Assembly (NCBI GenBank): GCA_034670405.1
Contig: JAXDDX010000280.1
Location: 186,001 to 250,000, forward strand
DNA from: Hoplostethus atlanticus
Lineage: Eukaryota; Chordata; Actinopteri; Trachichthyiformes; Trachichthyidae
Length of the DNA: 64,000 nucleotides
Direction of reading: 5' to 3'
Within the stretch, counting starts at the first letter, position 1; every line of letters begins with the position of its first letter. The notes below the pieces were generated by a model, which was given only the letters and a program-made list of their open reading frames with translations, ran no database searches and had not been told where the DNA came from. Of the stretch, positions 10,401-20,790 are shown piece after piece. A program made the translations under genes and the position numbers.

Positions 10401-12806
10401 GGGCCTGTTGTATCTGACATTTCATGTCATATTGGTTATTTCATGCTGTATGACTATCTCTTCTGTATAGTGTAGAATAGCATAGGCCACTTGCAATACT
10501 TAATGTTTGATATATTTTGAAATTTGGTTTTATCTACTTCTTTTTGGATTGTTCTTTAGCTTAATTCGTTTTTCTTCTTGATTTGTCCATTTGTATCTGC
10601 TGTCCATGCTTGACCTGGCACTAATACACAAAGATATTTTCCTAGTATATACACCTGCCAAAATGACCACATTTATGCCTGTCATTAAGATCTAGTTGCA
10701 GGAAGAAATTGTTATTACACACATGCACATGAGTGCACCTAAAAAAATGATTTATTTTTACAAATCCTCAATGGGTGGGCTATGAAGATCAGCTCCTTTT
10801 CTTCTTTGATTCTTCTGACAGTAAATGTGGATAGGAGCCCTATTAATATACAATCTATATGCACCTTTTTATGCATTAGGACTGTAATGCCAAGTAAGGT
10901 CTTGATGATTGTGACTGTGATTCTGTTTCAGGTGGATGTCTGGATCAGTGAGGAGCTGCTCTATGCTCCAGCAGGCCTCAGCCACGGCTGGTTTGTCAGC
11001 AACCTGGAGTTCTATGACCTCCAGGACAGTCTGTCAGGCGGCACATTGGTTGCCATGGCGCTGTCAGTGGCCGTGGCCTTCAGTGTCATGCTCTTGACCA
11101 CCTGGAATGTCATCATCAGCCTCTATGCCATCTTGTCGATCGCTGGGACCATCTTTGTCACCGTAGGCTCCCTGGTGCTCCTGGGTTGGGAGCTTAACGT
11201 GTTGGAGTCTGTTACTATTTCTGTTGCCGTGGGGCTGTCAGTGGATTTTGCCGTCCACTATGGTGTGGCCTATCGTCTGGCCCCAGAACCTGATCGCGAG
11301 GGAAAGGTGGTTTTCTCCCTCAGCCGCATGGGCTCTGCCATTGCTATGGCGGCGCTGACCACCTTTGTCGCTGGGGCGATGATGATGCCTTCAACTGTGT
11401 TGGCATACACCCAGCTGGGCACATTCATGATGCTGATCATGTGCATCAGCTGGGGCTTTGCCACCTTCTTTTTCCAGTGCATGTGTCGTTGCCTGGGGCC
11501 CCAGGGTACCTGCGGCCAGATCCCCCTACCCAAAAACCTCCAGTGCCAGGCCATGACCAAGGGCACGGCCACCAGCCCCTCACCCCAGGGGAAGAGCTCT
11601 GGCCCAGGAAAGTACCAGCTAGACAGCAGAGGAGGGGAGGTGGAGCATTATGAGTTAGAGCCCCTAGCATCCAGTCATAGAAATGAAGAGAAACCTACAG
11701 AGGAGCAAGAGATGTGCACTCAGCTTTCTAATGGAATACCCCCTCACCATCACACTGGCCCTTATTCACATATCCCTTATAAGAGCAAAGCTGAGTCTGG
11801 AAGAGCGGGACCTGAAAATGGACTTGTAGCCACACTTAGCACACCGTCCAGGTGCCAGTACTCTCAAAACACTAATTGCACATGTGGGGACCCCCCTCCT
11901 CCTCATTTGCTCCAGCAGTGGACCCCCCACCCCTGTGCACAGGCTCCCCAGGACTCGCCTTCTTGCCCCCCCACCCCTCAGCTGTTCCCCTTCTCAGGAA
12001 ATCACCCAAACAAAAAAATTGCAGCCCTGTTATCCACATCCCTGGACCCAGTCTACAAGAACATGGAGTGTCGCATGCACTATGTCCACTGTCCTCCTGC
12101 CCATTTCCACCACTGCTCCCAGGGAAGAGTTGTGGCCTCCAGACAAGGACCTGTCCACAGCTGCCACCTCAGGAACTACTGTGTCCACACTGCAAGCCTC
12201 CCAGCTGGCCCAGCCAGAGAACAGAGATCCACTACGCCAGCTTCCACCCAAGACGCAGGACCAGCTCCTGGACCCATCACTGCCCTGGAATTGGTGGGCC
12301 AAGAGGATAACCATAGGCATGGAGTGAGGTCCTCAAGCCCCAGCGTTAGCCCGAATATCAGTACCCCAGCCCAGACACAACCTCAGACTCAAGGCCCCTC
12401 TCCCCCCCAGGGCTGCATAGTAGCCCCACCACACGCAGCCTCCACACACACAACCATCATCAGTCATGAAAGACAGAAGGCGACAGACAGTGACCAATGT
12501 TGTGGTGATAATCATGTGTCTGCCACAACCACCCAAACGACGCAAGTGGATGCTTGTTGTAAAATCCCTGGCAACCAGGAGAAGCTCAAAAGTATTCCCA
12601 TCACATGGGAGGAAAGTGTCAAAAAGTGCAAGCAGAACTCCAAAAGGGAGAGGGCATCCTCTGCCTCTCCAAAGAAACTCTACTGTTTTAACAGGACGTT
12701 GAAAGGAAAGTGCAATTCTGTCTCGGAGTTTAACGTGCCAAAAACTGAAGCCAATGTGCCTCCTCTTGCAATAAACACCAATCCCACATCTGAAAGTTTA
12801 TGTTGA
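2841..12806 (+). CDS. disp1: Dispatched homolog 1 (disp1), 3' eight coding exons, N-terminus outside the window
   Basis: Dispatched 1 is a 12-pass plasma-membrane RND-family transporter with a sterol-sensing domain; it releases cholesterol-modified Hedgehog from producing cells. I see eight exons with GT-AG borders and consistent phases: 2841-2870, 3467-3590, 4251-4378, 6323-6417, 7782-7879, 8230-9820, 10134-10397 and 10932-12806. Together they encode about 1400 residues. Vertebrate DISP1 is about 1500, so roughly 170 N-terminal residues are missing and probably lie upstream of position 1. Family hallmarks are [13 protein letters not shown] (first membrane segment), [15 protein letters not shown] (GxxxD motif of TM4) and [14 protein letters not shown] (the matching motif of TM10). 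The gene is transcribed toward tlr5, which is on the other strand, as expected from vertebrate synteny. The reading frame is broken by one extra base near 8320. DISP2 or DISP3 are less likely because the match to DISP1 is close throughout, including the first short exon. Confidence 0.95.
3467..3590 (+). CDS. disp1: disp1 exon with first membrane segment
   Basis: The exon lies between a tttttcctag acceptor and a gtgagtac donor. It encodes [16 protein letters not shown] followed by a hydrophobic stretch ([15 protein letters not shown]) and the sequence [10 protein letters not shown], all diagnostic for Dispatched 1 TM1 and the start of the first extracellular loop. It is 124 bases long, one base completing the previous codon plus 41 codons. 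Confidence 0.93.
3591..4250. other. disp1 intron with a possible dispersed element
   Basis: Between about 3810 and 4010 a segment rich in tagtacagt/gtactg words, with ccgttggttttccattgg at one end, looks like a degenerate inverted-repeat element, but clear termini cannot be set. Around 4135-4210 there is a tattered cluster of caattactta words. No coding signal. Confidence 0.35.
4251..4378 (+). CDS. disp1: disp1 exon, start of first extracellular loop
   Basis: It begins in phase 0 with [18 protein letters not shown] and ends QAKK/N at a gtaagt donor (4379). It matches the conserved Dispatched 1 segment that carries [20 protein letters not shown] 32-base (AC)n tract starts six bases downstream of the exon end, directly behind the donor consensus. 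Confidence 0.95.
4385..4416. repeat. (AC)16 microsatellite next to a disp1 splice donor
   Basis: It begins six bases after the start of the donor of exon 4251-4378 (gtaagt, then the repeat). Confidence 0.97.
4417..6322. other. disp1 intron, simple-sequence rich
   Basis: It contains a G-rich patch at 4788-4815, tgtctgtctg-rich DNA at 5280-5400 and two short CA tracts (5578-5601, 5689-5712). No conserved coding segment or second gene is visible. Confidence 0.6.
6323..6417 (+). CDS. disp1: disp1 exon, extracellular loop
   Basis: The acceptor is gttgttttctag and the donor is gtaagg. The translation [20 protein letters not shown] through FFCDVP corresponds to the acidic/basic stretch ending in the conserved FFCDVP of DISP1. 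The 95-base length keeps phase with both neighbours. Confidence 0.92.
6418..7781. other. disp1 intron containing one arm of an inverted repeat pair
   Basis: Apart from the repeat at about 7083-7290 this intron is AT-rich with no coding signal. The acceptor at its 3' end (tttctttatgaag) is ordinary. Confidence 0.5.
7083..7290 (+). repeat. dispersed element, copy 1 of an inverted pair within disp1
   Basis: The sequence from aatatctttgtgtattag through aagtggcctatgctattc is repeated in the opposite orientation at about 10449-10640, with many matching words (gcagatacaaat, gaacaatccaaaaa, gcaagtggcctatgctattc). I estimate roughly 80-85% identity by eye. The family is not recognised. Confidence 0.7.
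7782..7879 (+). CDS. disp1: disp1 exon, extracellular loop
   Basis: The acceptor is tttatgaag and the donor is gtaagt. It encodes [18 protein letters not shown] and ends [10 protein letters not shown], matching the DISP1 pattern RVVFTSSGGETLWNL..IKSMC. Two bases complete a codon and 32 codons follow. A repeat related in inverted orientation to one downstream lies about 490 bases upstream of it. Confidence 0.92.
7880..8229. other. disp1 intron with long pyrimidine-rich tract
   Basis: The last 220 bases are C/T-rich with broken tctatcta and ctctctct words, leading into the acceptor cttcctcag. Nothing else is apparent. Confidence 0.6.
8230..9820 (+). CDS. disp1: disp1 main exon: extracellular loop, sterol-sensing domain, TM2-TM7 region; contains a frameshift
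   Basis: The exon runs from a cttcctcag acceptor to a gtcagt donor after FIETFKQ. The first 30 codons read [20 protein letters not shown] then [10 protein letters not shown] in frame 0. The rest ([20 protein letters not shown] onward) continues in the +1 frame. The exon is 1591 bases, where 1590 would preserve phase, so a single extra base near 8320 is implied, and it places TAG in frame at 8332-8334. The sequence after it is fully open for about 500 codons and includes the sterol-sensing domain, with [20 protein letters not shown] in TM4. Such conservation suggests that either the assembly has an error or the mutation is very recent. Confidence 0.93.
9821..10133. other. short disp1 intron
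   Basis: AT-rich 313-base intron. It holds aatgcataaaggccttgtg and other unremarkable sequence; no repeats are evident. Confidence 0.6.
10134..10397 (+). CDS. disp1: disp1 exon, second extracellular loop
   Basis: The exon is 264 bases (88 codons, phase 0 at both ends) from acceptor ctttaaacag to donor gtaggg. It starts [16 protein letters not shown] and ends [14 protein letters not shown]. Conserved cysteines of the second large loop are present ([19 protein letters not shown]). Confidence 0.95.
10398..10931. other. disp1 intron containing the second arm of the inverted repeat pair
   Basis: Most of the intron up to 10640 is the repeat element; the rest is AT-rich. No coding signal. Confidence 0.6.
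10449..10640 (-). repeat. dispersed element, copy 2 of an inverted pair within disp1
   Basis: Its reverse complement matches 7083-7290 (see that entry). It starts about 50 bases after the donor of exon 10134-10397. Confidence 0.7.
10932..12806 (+). CDS. disp1: disp1 last coding exon: TM8-TM12 and cytoplasmic tail
   Basis: It follows a gattctgtttcag acceptor and starts [20 protein letters not shown]. It contains the second half of the transporter, with [20 protein letters not shown] (TM10 GxxxD motif) and [19 protein letters not shown] at the end of TM12. The remaining ~440 residues form a low-complexity, Cys/His/Pro-rich intracellular tail that is poorly conserved except for short patches. 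It ends with TGA at 12804-12806. I chose the splice acceptor rather than the ATG at 10782, because the 50 codons in front are intronic and have no family match. Confidence 0.95.
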   Translation: MDVWISEELLYAPAGLSHGWFVSNLEFYDLQDSLSGGTLVAMALSVAVAFSVMLLTTWNVIISLYAILSIAGTIFVTVGSLVLLGWELNVLESVTISVAVGLSVDFAVHYGVAYRLAPEPDREGKVVFSLSRMGSAIAMAALTTFVAGAMMMPSTVLAYTQLGTFMMLIMCISWGFATFFFQCMCRCLGPQGTCGQIPLPKNLQCQAMTKGTATSPSPQGKSSGPGKYQLDSRGGEVEHYELEPLASSHRNEEKPTEEQEMCTQLSNGIPPHHHTGPYSHIPYKSKAESGRAGPENGLVATLSTPSRCQYSQNTNCTCGDPPPPHLLQQWTPHPCAQAPQDSPSCPPTPQLFPFSGNHPNKKIAALLSTSLDPVYKNMECRMHYVHCPPAHFHHCSQGRVVASRQGPVHSCHLRNYCVHTASLPAGPAREQRSTTPASTQDAGPAPGPITALELVGQEDNHRHGVRSSSPSVSPNISTPAQTQPQTQGPSPPQGCIVAPPHAASTHTTIISHERQKATDSDQCCGDNHVSATTTQTTQVDACCKIPGNQEKLKSIPITWEESVKKCKQNSKRERASSASPKKLYCFNRTLKGKCNSVSEFNVPKTEANVPPLAINTNPTSESLC

Positions 12807-13955
12807 CCACAAATAGAAATTTAAACAGAAACTCAATCCTGAAGGTATAGACATTGTCCAAAACAGTATGACCTTACACCATATTGTCCCTGTGCAATCA
12901 ATGTTTGGGATGTGTTTGTTGACCAAGTGCCTCAATATGTTATATGAAACCGCACGGATCCACTAAATATGTTCTGTAATTACATTTTTTTTTGTACTCG
13001 CCAGTTAAGATATTCCGTTCACATGCCATGTTCATGTCTTTGATTTTACAGTACAACACCCTCTGTTGTTGAAGCGCTATTATTATGTGGAAGGAAAGCG
13101 TTGGTAGCCATGCAAGCCAAACTATCCCCCAGTGGATCATAGTGAGAACCACATCTGGCCACCTTGTCTGAAATTAGACTAGTAATAAGGACAGAAGAGG
13201 TTCTTTTGGTCCATTCAGCTTGGAGCCAACATATTGGTGTTAATGTCAATACAGTCAGCACTTGTTATAGAAGAAGGTGAAGAAGGCATAAAGAGCAAAC
13301 TGACTATTCTCCGCACAAAGATGGCACAATTTCTTGACCAGCATAATGCCAAAATGTCACTAGCTACAGTTAAGTGGGTCATAAACTACAAGATGGTCAC
13401 TACCGGCTAGCACCCTCAGCCAGTAAATAGAATGTAACCTAAAAACTATTTTTTAATCTTTAACAGCTGGCTCAAACTCAACACTGCACAGAGATTGATT
13501 TGACTCCTCAGTATAATGCAGGGACGGCAGCACTCTTGGGTGACATGGTAGAAAGGGATGGTGAGGCCAGTCGTGTCTGGAACTGTGGCCAACTCGAGAG
13601 GTAGTTGACTCACAGGACTGAAGCATTGGTGAAATGGTCTTCATCCTCAAAAGACACCACCCTGAAATTTTGCTAGCCAAAATGTTAAATATAATCTACT
13701 CATGAGGCAACAGTTTGCATCGTCAGTAAAACGTACAGTATCTATAAGAAGGTATTGTGCGTGATACTCAATACATTGTGCCAGATGATATCACAAGTGT
13801 GTCAACTGTAATACAAATGTGCTACATTTTCAAAGCTGATCAAAATCTGCTTGCCTGACTTTTTTTGTATTTGTGGGAGCTAGTGTTAAATTTGTGTGTG
13901 CTGTTATGTTCAAGTTGCCACATGTCTCAGATGAAAGATGTACTGTATGATTAAA
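12807..13955 (+). other. disp1: disp1 3' untranslated region (inferred)
   Basis: No coding signal follows the disp1 stop. The first plausible polyadenylation signal on the + strand with a T-rich downstream element is ATTAAA at 13950-13955, giving a 3' UTR of about 1.15 kb. Its length is inferred from sequence alone. Confidence 0.5.
13950..13955 (+). terminator. candidate polyadenylation signal of disp1
   Basis: ATTAAA is followed within 15 bases by a T-rich stretch (tttttctacc) and then by TG-rich sequence (ctgttgtctg), the usual arrangement of a cleavage site. Confidence 0.4.
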
Positions 13956-14008
13956 ACATCTTTTTCTACCACTATTGTCTGGCCAGCTGCTGTTGTCTGC
14001 TCCTCCCA

Positions 14009-14009
<1 letters not shown>

Positions 14010-14047
<38 letters not shown>
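14010..14047. repeat. (CT)n/(AC)n compound microsatellite
   Basis: Five CT units are followed by 13 AC units just after the inferred disp1 3' end. Confidence 0.95.
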
Positions 14048-14051
<4 letters not shown>

Positions 14052-15791
14052 GAGTATAACATGAGATGAGCAGTCCACATGGGACTCTCAGTTCAAAGAA
14101 GGGCATAGTTTTGAAAACAAAGTACACACCTGTTTCTTTGTCTCATAACTGCTGGCTCCGTCAGTGCTGACTGGGTCATTGCCTGTGATTTGAACTGGGC
14201 TGGGTTGGCTGGTCTCTGAGCTCATAGGCTCCTATATGCTTGATTTACACAAGCATTATGATCTGATTTTATTACTTTCTGTGATACAGATCTCTTCTTC
14301 TCAGGGCTACAGCTCCATGCTGAAGGAATTTACAGTGTTCCTACTCAGAACTGGGATGTCTGGACATGTATGGGTTTTCCAAACCACTGATAATCCCCAG
14401 GCCTTAACAGTTTACTAATGATACAGAGAGTTAAAAGATTAAAAATCAAAGTAAAAATCACAATTTTAAACTTAAATATGACATCCTACATTAATGAAAG
14501 TTTGAGGGACGATACAACTAAAATTTTAATACACTTTTTTGGCCTAATGGGGGCGCTATAATTAAAATGTCAAAATCTCAAAAACTTTGAAAGGCCCTGC
14601 TACACCACCAGTTCAATTTTGATGAAAATTGTAAGGATGCTGCATCTTGTTACTGATTGGCCCAAGGGGTGCCTGCATCATTGGTGGTGACCAATTTGGT
14701 TTTACACAATGCTTGTGTAAAAATGTACACATAAAAACGTTTTTCATGACATTTCTGGTTTAGTGTACAAAAATGAGTGACAAGGTCATGAGTCAAATGG
14801 AAACCCGCGTCATCATTCTGATTATATGGTATGTGACGTAGTCCAGTGAGCCACGAGGACACGTCGTCCGATGAGTCGTTGCTGCTGAGCCCAAGTCGTC
14901 TCTCTGCTGGAGAAATGCCACATGCATGTCTGTGACAGGAAACTCAGCTTTCATCCACTGACCACTGTGGTTACTGGTTTCCAAAATTCACCAGCCACTT
15001 TTACTGAATATAGCCAGCCAGTTTGATTTTTAGAACAGAAAAGGAGCTCCAAACAGTGGTTGTATACCTACTAAAGTAGCTGGTAGAATGACAAACTCAC
15101 CACAGCCAAAGTTTACCAGCATTTGGCTAGAGGCTGATGTTAATTTCCAGTCCTGGTGAGGAAAGATGTGATGCAGATGTGGGCAAAACACAAGATGAAC
15201 ACATTTTGACTGAATTTTGACTTTAGAGGCGTACGGTACATAAGGAACATATTGAAACACATTCTCGGATCTGTTCTTTTTATAAGAGTGAAGCACACTC
15301 ACCTGATGAATGAATCAGGTGAATGGTTATTAACCTGAGAGCCGTGTTCATCCAAGCTGTTAGCAGTTGCTAATTTGAACAAGGTCATTGGTGACTGTAT
15401 AAATTGTTATTTATCCATCACTTTTTCAGTACGTCTTTAACAAGGTGGATGCTTTTCATGATTTGTCCTAAGGAGGGAGATGTCCGGTCCTCTCATCCCA
15501 CCTCAAATCACCCCGTGGCTACAAGCAAATGCTGTAATTTTACCGGTCTGTGCTACAACATGACGAGGACCATTTAACTTGAACAATCACAAGGTACAGT
15601 ATGCCATTAAACATGACTAGAATAAACAAGCTACGGTTGATTCTTCCTGTATTTTCATTCTTACAGGACTGCACCTGGAATATGATGGGGGGCTTGATTG
15701 AGTCGGTATATGGTTCAAAGAAACAGAAGTAGACATAATATCCTCCCTCTGTATGCGCTCCTCTCTTTCTCCCTTTTCTATCCCTCCTTCC

Positions 15792-15798
<7 letters not shown>

Positions 15799-15855
<57 letters not shown>
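15799..15855. repeat. (CT)28 microsatellite
   Basis: Uninterrupted pyrimidine repeat within a longer C/T-rich tract starting near 15740. Confidence 0.97.
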
Positions 15856-15858
<3 letters not shown>

Positions 15859-16143
15859 TGTCCTCAGAGGTCAGTTGGGAAAAGAAGTCGTCATCATCGT
15901 CTTTCTGCTCCCTGTCTTTCCTCCCATGTGGAATATGAAGGCCGATTTGCTCTCACAGTAACTTGAGATAACGTTAGGGCAGTGTTTTGGGACGGGGAGC
16001 TGAAGTTAGTCCTCTGCTGTTGACTCTTCTTAGGTGTGATTTGGACTTTAAATCAAAATCGGGTACGCTGTTACTTCAGCAGTATCACATTTCACTGCCT
16101 TTATTTTGATGTGGAATTTCAGGGCTGATCTTCTCGTTGTAGT

Positions 16144-16257
16144 TTAAAGGGATGCTTTGGCATTTTGAACTTTGTGTGTAATTGTTCTCCTTCGTACCAT
16201 GTAAAAGGTAAGTTGACCAAAAAGACAATTTCCCAAAACATCAGTGTAGTCCTTTAA
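16144..16257. repeat. possible TTAA-flanked MITE
   Basis: TTAAAGG at the left and CCTTTAA at the right bound 114 bases, a shape shared with many short fish elements that begin ttaaaggga. The inverted termini are very short, so this is tentative. Confidence 0.3.
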
Positions 16258-18043
16258 TGATCATGTTTAGACTACAATTTCTTAGTTTATACATTTATTT
16301 AAAAGTTTAAAAGTTTATAATTACTTTAGAAGTTGGTGCCCTAAAAAGTGAAAACGTTCCACTGCAGAGAAATATTGCTTTAAGCTGCCTCCCTCCTTGG
16401 GCTGGCTGTACTTGGACTGTAACTCAGCCACAGCCTTGGGGGCTGATGGGAGAAGCAGTCCTGCTCCCATTAAAACGTCATAGTCTTGACATCGGCCCAG
16501 GTGTCTCCGTCTTCCTACTCCGTCTTCCTTCCTACTGCTTATGTGTTCATGGCTGTGTTCATTTTTCGGGGTGAATTGAGGTTTTATAGGACACTTTTTG
16601 CATTCATCTTCTATTACCTCTCTTGTTACAGATAGTAACAGTCCTGTAGTTATCTAACCTACTGCAGACCTATTTAAGCCTAACTGTTCATTTTCTGCTG
16701 GTAGCCATTTAGGCTATTTTACAAGTCACCATACAAGTATATGTCTATTATTGGCCTTACTGTCTACTTTTAAATTCCCTGATGATGAATTACATAATCC
16801 TGCCTACATTACAATTTTAAAACAAGTGGAAGGTCATCTTAAAGTTAAGAAAAATATTAAGAATACATTTCAAAACGAATTTAAGAAGAAGAATGTAAGA
16901 ATTGTATTTATTACTATTTTTTAGGAAGCAAAACCCCCCAAAACTTCTGAAAAATTTGGATGAATATACATTTTCATAACCTTTTTTCTTAAAACTAAAG
17001 TTATAAAAAAAATAGCCCTTCATTTTTTTTCTAAGAAAGTTTTACGGATCTGGCCCTGAGTTTTTCACTGACTTTTTACTGCATCACCTGGGTAAACTGT
17101 TTCTGTGAGTGAAGATTACGATCTCCCCTCGGTGTCCAAACAAGGCTAGTTAGAAAAGGGACAGTGCAGAGCATCCTGGTGGTTCGATGGATTGAAGTTG
17201 TACTTGCAGTGTTGCAAGTTTGGATACGTCCTATGGTTACTGATGACTTCTACAATGTCTGTATCCGTCGGCCGACTTCAGACAGATGCTGTGCAATGAG
17301 AGGTTCACTGGAAAATTTGTAAATGGTGTCGGTGAGGAGGGAGGAAAAGTACCGCTGTGTTTTAGTTATGTAGTTCTAGTTCTTTCCTCGCATCCCCTCA
17401 CGCCCCCTTACCCCCTCAACCCGAAAACAAACTTCCCCAAACAAACAAACACTATAAAACACATTACATAAGTAAACCACCCACACTGGGCATGCTTGAT
17501 CCTTCTGTGTAAAAGGAAAGATCTTATTTTGGATCACACAGGACAGTTTGTGTTCCCCTCAGCCTTGGGCCTGCTCAGGTCCCCATGGGTGCCTTCATTC
17601 TCCTCTTCCACTAAATCAAGGTGGTGAAGATGGGCCCACTTCCCTCAGTGGATTTCTCCTCAGCCTTTCGTGAGCAGCTCAGTAATTATATTTGTTTAAA
17701 CAGAGGTCAAATATTAGCTATGGCCATGGGGCAGGGTTTATTACATTGCCCTGTGAGGGAGAATCTGAAGAGCATGTGTGTCTGTTCTAAGTATATTCCA
17801 CAGGCCTGAAATAACTGTAAAGAAGCCAGAGACTTGGAGAGTTTGTTTACAAGGCAAATATTTGCTTCCACTTTTCAAATTGGATTTTGGCGGTGCTGTT
17901 GGACTGGGCCAGAATGGTGCAAGTGAGGTGCAAAGTTTTCTTTCTTGATCAGTAGTAGATGTCAACATTTTTGTTTTGTTTTAGCTTTGTCAACTACGAT
18001 TTCGGGATAAACAAATAAACAATGATTTTCAAAGCATTTAGAG

Positions 18044-18064
18044 CCCCCCCCCCCCCCCCCCCCC
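18044..18064. repeat. poly(C) run of 21
   Basis: Twenty-one consecutive C residues followed by GGGG. Length in a reference of such a run is unreliable. Confidence 0.9.
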
Positions 18065-19174
18065 GGGGTAGCGAGTCCGTTGCATGCTGTTATAGTCAAT
18101 TTATCATTTAAATTTTTTTTGGGGCAATTTGGCCTTTAGTTGGGTTTTAACTCAAAATAACCTATACTTCTTGTGCTCGGTTCGGGTTTGGAGTAAAACA
18201 TTTAAGCTTCAGATTGGATCTCTGCAGAGCTGAGGGAAACCCAGCCAGGGCACATGAACTAAGACGACGGCTCTTTCTGGAAGCACATAATGCTCACTAT
18301 AGTATAGTAGACAGTTTGAGCACATTGACGTTTAGCGTTTTGAAGTTCAACACTGGTAAAATCCCAGAAAAAATAAACCAGGAAAAAAAACATTTGTGAC
18401 AGATGTTAATGTTGCACTGTCCAGATTAATGGACTGGATGCAGTGTAGTAAGCAGCATGACCCTGCAGATTTAGCCAGCGTTGATATTCCTCCTGGGGTG
18501 TAATGCTCAGAGCAGCTGGCTCATAAAGACTGGGAGGATGCAGCCGGGCCAACAGGAAGGAAGTTTTACTCTGCCCAGTAGCTTCCTGTTTTCAGACATA
18601 AAGGTCAAATTAAGTCAGATTCTTCCATTTTACAATCCAAGCAACCCGTGTGATAACTGCGGTCAGGGATGTTAAACTGAAATTCAGTTCTGAGAAGAAT
18701 AAAAGTATCCTCCTTGAATTATTCACACACATAAATGCAGTGATAAACATTGTGTGATCACTAAATTCTTCCAGACTACACTCACAGACTTTAGATCGCT
18801 CAACACTGACCTGGATGTGACGGTAGCCCACGACTAGCAAACAAACCTCGCCATCTAGTGGTACAAATAGTACTAAAACGTCAACATTTGGCTGTGTTAC
18901 ATCCTAAACCCCAATCCCTGATCAGGCACCTGTACGGTTACCTGGCCTCAATTTCTCAAAACTTCTGATCTGCATCAGAATTATGCAGGTTTTGTAATCC
19001 CCTTTACCATCCAGGATCGGACTGATCTTGCTGATCATACAGGATCATTCTGATCCAGATACCACAAGATCAGGATCCCATTTCTCTGCAAATGGTTTTC
19101 AGGACCCTTTAAAAAGATAAAGGCTGGTCCATCCTGCTGCTTTAAAATGGCAGCTGATACGAGACTTTTTTGAA

Positions 19175-19375
19175 GGTTTTGCACTAACACACACGCAAGG
19201 GGTAGTGACCGCCAAACACAACACACACATGCAGGGAGGGTGTCCGAATGAATTTATCTTCTGCATTTTCCCATCCTTGCCATCCTTCCTCCAGGGGCAG
19301 CCAGGAGCAGTCAGCCAGGAGCAGTGGGTAGCCTTTTTTTCCTACTGCGCCACCGTGCCACTATTGGGAGTTGGA
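19175..19375 (+). repeat. dispersed repeat, copy 1
   Basis: It shares long words with 62710-62960: gcaaggggtagtgac, gcagggagggtgtccga and gcattttcccatcct. The 62.7-kb copy continues into ggcgggaatcgaacccagga, a tRNA-like B-box region, so the family is probably SINE-related. Confidence 0.6.
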
Positions 19376-20134
19376 TTGGCATCAGTGGTCAGTGATTGAT
19401 AATGGACAGAATATAAGGGCTGACAAAGTTAAAAAAAACCTTCAGAAAATCCTTCAGATGGGAACAAAGTGGGACAAAAAAGCTGAATAGATAGTGGATA
19501 GATCCATGCCAGGAGGTGATGTTAGCAGCCTTATATTCTCAACTTTTTGGGTGAAATACTGCAGGAATTCTTCAAGGGTTCTGATGTAAAGCTGGGAGAA
19601 GAACTAATAACAGAACTTAACATTAAACATTATCCTTATAGGATTATGGAGGTTCTCTGAGATGAGAACGGAGACAAATGACACTTTGGCTTGAGATGGA
19701 CAGCAGACCTGGATGTTGAAATCACGTATCAATCAAGTATTACGATTACGATTACGATATTTACGTAAGATGTGAGAAAACAGGTCTGAGAACGCATGAC
19801 ATAAATATTTGTTCAACTGGGCGGGGGTGGAGGTCTATAAACCAGAACACAGAGCAACAGGGCCTCACCACTAATCGGGAAGTAGAGGGATGACTTGTTC
19901 GACAGAGACCTCACAAAAAACAGCGTGAACAACACTTTATTTGCAGTGATATTTCTAAAATTAGTGGTAACGTTAGCTGCCTAGCAAATGGTACACTTGT
20001 CTTTAGTAGATTGAGATGAAATTCTCAAGTCAGTGAGTGACATGACACAAAACAGAAAGAATCATGACACGTGGATTAAAAAATGGATTTAACACTGTGC
20101 CACGACGCACTTAAACACACACGACTCAGTTAAA

Positions 20135-20140
20135 TTTATT
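20135..20140 (-). terminator. candidate polyadenylation signal of tlr5
   Basis: AATAAA on the - strand lies about 410 bases after the tlr5 stop. This would give a short 3' UTR. Other TTTATT matches on the + strand exist further downstream (for example near 19937), so the choice is uncertain. Confidence 0.35.
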
Positions 20141-20550
20141 AAAACACAAAAACTGTACAGAACCATCAACTGTGGCAAAGAGGAAAAGACCTTCTGTAGA
20201 TCTCAGTTCAGGAACGTTGATTTTTCTGGTTCCTTGGCAGTGATCAAAATCAGCCCCGACCAATTGGAGACACACTGGATATTGGGGAGATGTTTTTCAC
20301 ACCCTGCTAAGGACCCTATGTAGGTACCCACTGCTGGATTGGAGCGCTTCTCAATGCTCATTCAATTAATACCATTTTACTGAACATATACAGTATTTAT
20401 ACATGTACATATATTTTACTCAAGCATCCAAGAACAAATTGAAATGTTGTAATATGTTACTCCCTGCAGCTGATAGGGATTCAGTGACTTGCTCAACACT
20501 TCAGCAGGGTGGATGTTTGCTATCACAGGGCTTGTGGGGGTTGTACACAG

Positions 20551-20790
20551 CTAAACTGGTCTGACATTTTCAAGTTGGATACCGTCCTCATTTTCAGGTT
20601 GAATGTCATTCTGTGCACCCTCAGCGTCGTCTTCTTTGGGCTTCTTCACCTTGGTGTCTTTGAGTATCTGCGAGATGAGCCGCTCGTAAAACCACCCCAA
20701 GTCCTGAGGATCCTCTGGCCAGACGAGGTATTCTCTCTTCTGAACGAAAGCCTTGACCGCCCTGTACTTCATCAGCTGGTAGTGGGGAAC
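20551..20790 (-). CDS. tlr5: tlr5 last exon: end of TIR and tail
   Basis: The exon begins after an acceptor ending aattgaag and encodes VPHYQLMKYRAVKAFVQKRE, then YLVWPEDPQDLGWFYERL, matching the end of the TLR5 TIR domain. An acidic tail of about 30 residues (KVKKPKEDDAEGAQNDIQPE...) and a stop at 20551-20553 follow. The acceptor pyrimidine tract is weak, but phase and homology are convincing. Confidence 0.92.
   Translation of the reverse strand, partial: VPHYQLMKYRAVKAFVQKREYLVWPEDPQDLGWFYERLISQILKDTKVKKPKEDDAEGAQNDIQPENEDGIQLENVRPV

Larger units (their letters stand above)
14048..20134. other. intergenic region between disp1 and tlr5
   Basis: No gene is recognisable. Noted contents: a segment at about 14500-14760 with the words gggggcgctataa and gcctgctacaccacc, typical of fish DNA-transposon remnants; a (CT)n tract; a TTAA-bounded segment at 16144-16257; a 21-base poly(C); a dispersed repeat at 19175-19375; and a GATC-rich patch at 18960-19080. 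The several 60-90-codon frames here lack homology. Confidence 0.6.

Noticed and set aside
10782..10931. ATG-initiated extension in front of the last disp1 exon
   Set aside because: It lies in the intron: an acceptor at 10931 precedes the family-matching sequence, and the 50 extra codons have no counterpart in DISP1.
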